Source: an uncultured Collinsella sp. (GTDB lineage: Bacteria; Actinomycetota; Coriobacteriia; Coriobacteriales; Coriobacteriaceae). From it: DNA of 9,995 nt. A model generated the notes under the pieces. The model searched no databases, was not told where the DNA came from, and saw only the letters and a program-made list of their open reading frames with translations. The DNA lies in contig URNQ01000048.1 in NCBI GenBank assembly GCA_900549245.1, forward strand, positions 1 to 9,995, read 5' to 3'. Positions 6,403-9,995 of this stretch are shown one piece after another. Each line of letters begins with the position of its first letter. The first letter of the stretch is position 1. Made by a program: the position numbers and the translations under genes.

Positions 6403-6440
6403 GGAAGGACGCTCGACTCGCACGAGCCGAGCGCCCTTCC
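6403..6440 (-). promoter_or_regulatory. Stable 38-nt hairpin between the PTS gene and scrB
   Basis: Arms 6403-6415 (GGAAGGACGCTCG) and 6428-6440 (CGAGCGCCCTTCC) pair over 13 bp. The one DNA mismatch becomes G-U in minus-strand RNA, and an inner G-U plus CTC/GAG stem continues to a 4-nt loop. That makes about 17 consecutive pairs in the transcript. No U-run follows, so it is not a classical terminator. It sits 37 bp after the PTS stop codon and 18 bp before scrB. It may protect the 3' end of the upstream message or set the relative expression of the two genes. Confidence 0.7.
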
Positions 6441-6479
6441 TCAAATGGACTTATCCGCACATTACGCTGAACGGCTCAA

Positions 6480-7931
6480 CTAGAAGCTGACATCGAAGCC
6501 AGCACCAGCGCCCTCTTCATCGGTGGTCGGAACGCCCTTTGCCTTGTTGTAGGCAAAGATCAAGACGATCGGCACGATAAAGGCGATAAGATTACCAGCC
6601 ACATACCACACGAGAGTCTCGGGCGTAACGATGAGCAGGCCAAGCACACCGGTCAGACCCTGACCGATAGCGCGCACTTCAAAGAACTTCACGAAGGCAC
6701 CGCCGCAGCCTGCACCGATGCATGCGCAGATGAACGGAATGATCGAATAGCGCATGTTTGCAGCGAAGATAGCGGGCTCGGAGATACCGACCAGCGTCGG
6801 AATAAAGGACGACATGCAGATGTTGCGCTCTTTGGAGTGCTTCTTGTGAATGAGGTACATGCCGATGGCGCCGCCGCCCTGGGCGATGATGGAAACCGAC
6901 CAGATGGCCTGGATGTAGTTGAAGCCAGTCGTGGCAACGAGGTTGGCCTCGATACCCTGGATGAACTGCTGCGTACCGGTAACGACGAGCGGCTGCAGGA
7001 ACGCGGCGAAGACAAAGGCACCAAAGACGCCCATTCTGTTGTACAGGACATCGATTACGCCAGCGAGGACGTCGCCGATCAGGTTGCCGAGCGGGCCGAA
7101 CACGGTGAACAGGGCAACGTTAGCAAGAATCAGGGTAACGGTCGGGACAAAGACAAACGAGACGACCTCGGGGATGTACTTCTGGGCAATCTTTTCGACC
7201 TTGGCCATAAACCAGGCAGTCAGGATTGCAGGGAACACACCGCCCTGGAAAGCAACCATGGGAATGGATAGCGGACCGAAGTTCCAGTACTCAGCACCCG
7301 TCGGGTCCATAACGAACGTGTTACGGTTCATAAGACTCGGGTGAACCATGACGATACCGACGAGGATGCCCAGGATCGGGTTACCGCCAAAACGCTTGAC
7401 CGCGCTGTACATAACCAGGACAGGCAGGTAGTCGAACGTGGTGGCGATAATGGCAAAGAAGCTTGCGAGGTTCTTGAGGAACTCGCTGTGATCGGCGAGA
7501 CTGCCCTCCATGCCAAAGAGGCCGTTGGCAACGATCAACGACTTAAGGCCGATGATGATAGCGGCACCGACGAAGGCAGGAATGATGGGGATAAAGATGT
7601 CCGAGAACACCTTGAGGACCGAGAAGAACTTGCCTTTCTTGTCCGCCTCGGCACCCTTGACCTCGGAAGCGCTGATCTCCTTAACGCCCGTCAGAGCCAT
7701 AAACTCATCGTAAACCTTGTTGACGGTACCGGTACCAAAGATGATCATGAGCTGGCCACTGTTGTACAGCACGCCCTTGACGCCATCGATGTTCTCGAGC
7801 TCGGCCTTGTTGTATTTGCTCGTATCCTTGAGCACCAGACGCAGACGGGTCACGCAATGCGTGGCGCCCTCGATGTTCTCCAGTCCGCCGACGTTGTCGA
7901 CGACTTGCTGGGACACTGCCTTGTAGTCCAT
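6480..7931 (-). CDS. PTS EIIBC permease, sucrose-type (glucose superfamily)
   Basis: Membrane permease that imports a sugar while phosphorylating it. The N-terminal EIIB domain (about 1-85) has the phosphorylated cysteine in ATHCVTRLRLVLKD (C26) and the family's GQLMIIFGTGTVNKVYDEF. A linker leads to the EIIC domain (about 103-465), which has about ten hydrophobic segments, RFGGNPILGILVG, VHPSL and GISEPAIF (382-389). No EIIA domain is present, so a separate EIIA must supply phosphate. An unusual point is TGTQQF (318-323) where sucrose and trehalose permeases, as I recall them, have TG-x-HH. I chose the ATG at 7929-7931 because GGAG lies six bases upstream; a Met four codons earlier (7943) has AAGGA touching it. 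The gene is 45 bp after the second GH32. Sucrose is the likely substrate class, but the exact sugar is uncertain. Confidence 0.92.
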   Translation of the reverse strand: MDYKAVSQQVVDNVGGLENIEGATHCVTRLRLVLKDTSKYNKAELENIDGVKGVLYNSGQLMIIFGTGTVNKVYDEFMALTGVKEISASEVKGAEADKKGKFFSVLKVFSDIFIPIIPAFVGAAIIIGLKSLIVANGLFGMEGSLADHSEFLKNLASFFAIIATTFDYLPVLVMYSAVKRFGGNPILGILVGIVMVHPSLMNRNTFVMDPTGAEYWNFGPLSIPMVAFQGGVFPAILTAWFMAKVEKIAQKYIPEVVSFVFVPTVTLILANVALFTVFGPLGNLIGDVLAGVIDVLYNRMGVFGAFVFAAFLQPLVVTGTQQFIQGIEANLVATTGFNYIQAIWSVSIIAQGGGAIGMYLIHKKHSKERNICMSSFIPTLVGISEPAIFAANMRYSIIPFICACIGAGCGGAFVKFFEVRAIGQGLTGVLGLLIVTPETLVWYVAGNLIAFIVPIVLIFAYNKAKGVPTTDEEGAGAGFDVSF

Positions 7932-7976
7932 GTTCCTCTCCATTCCTTTTCTAAATCATAAAACGGTTCGTTGCCG

Positions 7977-9359
7977 CTACAGAGACGCGATCGTTGCGTT
8001 TGCGCACTTGAGCGCACCGTCGGTGACGGTAAGCGCCACACCCTGGCCCTGCTTGTTGCAGAAGCGAGCGTTGAGCGCAACATCATCGACAAAGATGGTC
8101 GCGATGTCGTCGTCGACGACCAGACGCACATGGTGAGTGCCCTCGCCCTTAAAGAACAACGGACGCTCGAGGCCCATGTTGTTGACCTGGAACCACGGGT
8201 ACTGGGGAGCCGGCGTGAACTCGAGCTTGCCCTCGCGCAGGTTGGCGCGGAACTCATAGGCAAGACCGGTCTCGGCGTCCTCGGCGAACTTGACCGAGAA
8301 GCCGGCAGCGTTACCGCCGAGCTCAATGTCGGCATCGAGCAAGTAGGTGGAGCCGGCATCCGCGGCGAGCACCTGCTCGACCTTGCCCGACTCGCAGGAA
8401 AGCTCAAAGGTCTCGACTGCCTTAGCCTCGCCAAAGGCGCCAAGCATGCTGTCGGGGAGCTTGGTGCCGAGCGTTCCGTCGGCACGCTGAACGATCTCGA
8501 GGGGCATAAAGGTGCCACCCCATAGGTAAGAGCTGGGGTCGCCGCCCTCGTCACGCGTAGGAACCCAACCAAAGAGAACGCGACGCTCGCCATCGAATGC
8601 GGTGCGAGCGGCGTAGTACGCGCGGCCGTCGAAGGAGTCGTCAGCGGGGGTAATCCAAGGACCGTTGATGGACTTGGACATGCGGTAACGGGTCTTGTTG
8701 CCGTCGCTGTACTCGGAAAAGACGAGGTACCACCAGTCGCCCATCTTAAAGAGATCAGGCATCTCAAACATGGTGTACAGGCCCGGGTTCCACCAGTCGC
8801 CCTGGAACTCCCAGTTGGTCAGATCCTTGGAGGTGAACTTGACCAGGCGGCCGGTCATCAGACGCTTGTCCTCGCCCACACGCGTGCCGAGGATGAGCAT
8901 GTACTCTTCGTTCTCCTCATCCCAAAGCACAAAGGGATCGCGCCAGTTGCGGTCATCGTAACCCTCCTGGGGCGGAAGCAGCGTCTCGGCGATGTTCTTC
9001 TCCCACTTGACGGCGTCGTCGCTCGTTGCGTGAAGAAGAACCTGCTTCATCAAACGTGCGCGGACCTTATCGCGATTGCAACCAGTGTAGAGCGCATGGT
9101 ACTTGTCGCCCACCTTAAACACCGTGCCGGCATAAATGTACTGGTCGACTTCCTCGTCGCCGCCACGCTCAAGGCTCTCGCCAAAGTCCTTGTAGTTGAC
9201 GAAATCCTTGGTCGTAGCGAGTGCCCAGCCAAACGGCTCTCCGAAAGGTTCGGGGTTACGCGTGTCACGCTGATGATAGAGATAGAACGTGCCGTCCTCG
9301 CCGTACGGCATGATGTCGCCTACCCAAATTCCCTCAGGCTGGTAATACACCTTGTGCAT
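7977..9359 (-). CDS. Divergent GH32-family glycoside hydrolase (GDxMP type)
   Basis: A 460-residue cytoplasmic enzyme of the GH32/GH43-like five-bladed propeller fold, with no signal peptide. The N-terminal strand reads IWVGDIMPYGEDGTFYLYHQRD (within 11-32): D15 would be the nucleophile, in GDIMP rather than the classical NDPNG. The other two acids are in place, D141 in NWRDPF (138-143) and E199 in MFEMPDLF (197-204). TTKDFVNY and TSKDLTNWEF are further GH32-like motifs. The C-terminal half (about 310-460) is a beta-sandwich ending with VRLVVDDDIATIFVDD, as in GH32 enzymes. The ATG at 9357-9359 has AAGGAAG six bases upstream; the in-frame GTG at 9377 lies before that site. It is the first gene after the operator/promoter region. 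It probably hydrolyses a phosphorylated or plain fructoside, but its substrate cannot be read from sequence. Confidence 0.88.
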   Translation of the reverse strand: MHKVYYQPEGIWVGDIMPYGEDGTFYLYHQRDTRNPEPFGEPFGWALATTKDFVNYKDFGESLERGGDEEVDQYIYAGTVFKVGDKYHALYTGCNRDKVRARLMKQVLLHATSDDAVKWEKNIAETLLPPQEGYDDRNWRDPFVLWDEENEEYMLILGTRVGEDKRLMTGRLVKFTSKDLTNWEFQGDWWNPGLYTMFEMPDLFKMGDWWYLVFSEYSDGNKTRYRMSKSINGPWITPADDSFDGRAYYAARTAFDGERRVLFGWVPTRDEGGDPSSYLWGGTFMPLEIVQRADGTLGTKLPDSMLGAFGEAKAVETFELSCESGKVEQVLAADAGSTYLLDADIELGGNAAGFSVKFAEDAETGLAYEFRANLREGKLEFTPAPQYPWFQVNNMGLERPLFFKGEGTHHVRLVVDDDIATIFVDDVALNARFCNKQGQGVALTVTDGALKCANATIASL

Positions 9360-9401
9360 CCGAGACTTCCTTTCCACGACATACTAACTCGGTACAATGG
9401 C

Positions 9402-9430
9402 AAGATATGTCAATCGTTTTCATATGTCAA
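9402..9430 (-). promoter_or_regulatory. Main promoter of the GH32-PTS-GH32 operon
   Basis: On the minus strand a perfect -35 TTGACA (9425-9430) and a -10 TATCTT (9402-9407) are separated by exactly 17 bp. Both lie in or at the edge of the tandem 17-bp repeats. Transcription would start near 9395, about 36 nt before the GH32 start codon, with a good AAGGAAG ribosome binding site in between. Overlap with the putative operators suggests repression by occlusion of RNA polymerase. Confidence 0.7.
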
Positions 9431-9437
9431 ACGTTTT
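9404..9437. promoter_or_regulatory. Tandem 17-bp repeats, likely LacI-family operators
   Basis: GATATGTCAATCGTTTT (9404-9420) is followed without a gap by CATATGTCAAACGTTTT (9421-9437); 15 of 17 positions match. Each has the central CG and AA-x-CG-x-TT core typical of LacI-family operators, and ATGTCAATCGTTTTCAT (9407-9423) is itself a rough palindrome. They overlap the -35 and spacer of the operon promoter. The LacI-family gene directly upstream is the natural candidate regulator. CcpA-like catabolite control is possible, but the spacing does not fit the cre consensus well. Confidence 0.65.
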
Positions 9438-9473
9438 CACACCAATACGTCTTTTCGCAGTTCCAGTCGTCGG

Positions 9474-9490
9474 CAAACGGTTGACATATG
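9474..9490. promoter_or_regulatory. Third, inverted copy of the operator repeat
   Basis: CAAACGGTTGACATATG is the inverted form of the two tandem repeats (14 of 17 positions match the reverse complement of the copy at 9421-9437). Its CG centre is about 46 bp, or roughly four to five helical turns, upstream of the nearer tandem copy. A distal operator of this kind would permit DNA looping by a tetrameric or paired-dimer repressor. Confidence 0.55.
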
Positions 9491-9542
9491 CCGGTGAACG
9501 GTCATCAGAGGCGTTTGAGGAATTCTTTTGGCACGGGATGAA

Positions 9543-9995
9543 CTACGCGGTTTTGCCCTCAATGAGTTCAACGGGGAGCTTGATATTCGATTCGGGATTA
9601 TCGCCGTTAATAAGAGCGATGATGGATTGCGCCGCGAGCTCTCCGATGCGATCGATATCTTGACGTACGGTTGTTAAGTCAGGCATAAACGTCATAGTTC
9701 GGCGGGCACCATCCGCGCCCACGACCTTAATATCGTCTGGAGCGCTCAAGCCGCGCTGCTTCATCACGTTGAGACAGATGGCCGCCATCGTATCGTCTCC
9801 CGCAAAGATGCCGTCAATATCGGGGTTCTCATCGAGGATCTTCGCAACGACCGCGCCCTTTTCGTCGTCGGGCTTAACGAACTCAACCTCACGGACAAGC
9901 GCGGACAAACCGGCCTGCTCAACAACATCGAGGTAGGCATCGGTACGCTTATTGGCAGGCATGCGCATGCGGCTATTGCTGCGGCCTGTGCAACA
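9543..9995 (-). CDS. LacI-family transcriptional regulator, C-terminal sugar-binding part (5' end off the window)
   Basis: The 150 visible residues are the C-terminal effector-binding half of a LacI/GalR-type regulator. Seen are a GRSNSRMRMPANKRTDAYLDVV segment (typical position G...R..G), DGIFAGDDTMAAICLNVMKQRGL, DDIKVVGADGA, and the family signature PDLTTVRQDIDRIGELAAQ. The final segment is LIEGKT. The helix-turn-helix and hinge are beyond the right edge, so DNA specificity cannot be read. It lies 183 bp upstream of the GH32-PTS-GH32 genes on the same strand and very likely controls them through the nearby repeats. No T-rich intrinsic terminator is visible after its stop codon, so some read-through into the operon is possible. 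Confidence 0.92.
   Translation of the reverse strand, partial: CCTGRSNSRMRMPANKRTDAYLDVVEQAGLSALVREVEFVKPDDEKGAVVAKILDENPDIDGIFAGDDTMAAICLNVMKQRGLSAPDDIKVVGADGARRTMTFMPDLTTVRQDIDRIGELAAQSIIALINGDNPESNIKLPVELIEGKTA

Noticed and set aside
6403..6440. Standard rho-independent terminator between the PTS gene and scrB
   Set aside because: The stem is strong, but the minus strand continues CTATAGACG with no T-run.
7850..8767. 305-codon minus-strand frame
   Set aside because: It overlaps the divergent GH32 gene in another frame and reads as low-complexity Arg/Ser/Pro-rich sequence, typical of a shifted frame.
9407..9440. CcpA cre site reading of the operator repeats
   Set aside because: The central CG and flanking TG/CA are present, but the left half is one base too long for the cre consensus. 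A dedicated LacI-family operator fits better.

Overview
All recognisable genes in this window lie on the minus strand, so they read from high to low coordinates. The DNA is moderately GC-rich by eye. The gene content (radical-SAM pyruvate formate-lyase activase, sucrose-family PTS, GH32 enzymes, DegV) fits an anaerobic, sugar-fermenting, Gram-positive gut bacterium. My best guess is a Collinsella-like member of the Coriobacteriia (Actinomycetota). That is inference from gene content and style; there is no rRNA or other taxonomic marker here.

Right part (about 9995 to 4936) is a carbohydrate-uptake locus. In transcription order it holds the C-terminal part of a LacI-family regulator, cut by the window edge, then a 183-bp intergenic region. 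That region contains a promoter embedded in two exactly tandem 17-bp repeats plus a third inverted copy, probably the regulator's operators. Next come a divergent GH32-like enzyme, a PTS EIIBC permease of the sucrose family, a stable 38-nt intercistronic hairpin, and a canonical GH32 sucrose-6-phosphate hydrolase. The simplest model is that the PTS imports and phosphorylates a fructoside, and the two cytoplasmic GH32 enzymes split it under LacI-type control. Two details suggest the substrate may not be plain sucrose: the first GH32 has a GDIMP nucleophile loop instead of NDPNG, and the EIIC domain has TGTQQ where I would expect TGxHH.

Middle part (about 4850 to 2486): a DegV-family lipid-binding protein with its own candidate promoter, a structured leader and a good intrinsic terminator. 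Then pflA, without pflB beside it. Then a 314-bp intergenic stretch with two clear inverted repeats (possible dispersed repeat elements) and the promoter of the next gene.

Left part (2485 to 1): a membrane-anchored serine hydrolase of the class A beta-lactamase/penicillin-binding fold, then mtnN (MTA/SAH nucleosidase), which is broken by an apparent 1-nt frameshift near 1145-1160, then engB (essential ribosome-biogenesis GTPase), cut by the left edge. mtnN and engB are 39 bp apart and probably co-transcribed.

I see no CRISPR, phage, insertion sequence, tRNA or rRNA. Nothing here is a convincing wholly new system. The best leads are the variant fructoside-PTS operon with its tandem operator, the mtnN frameshift, and the structured intergenic elements.
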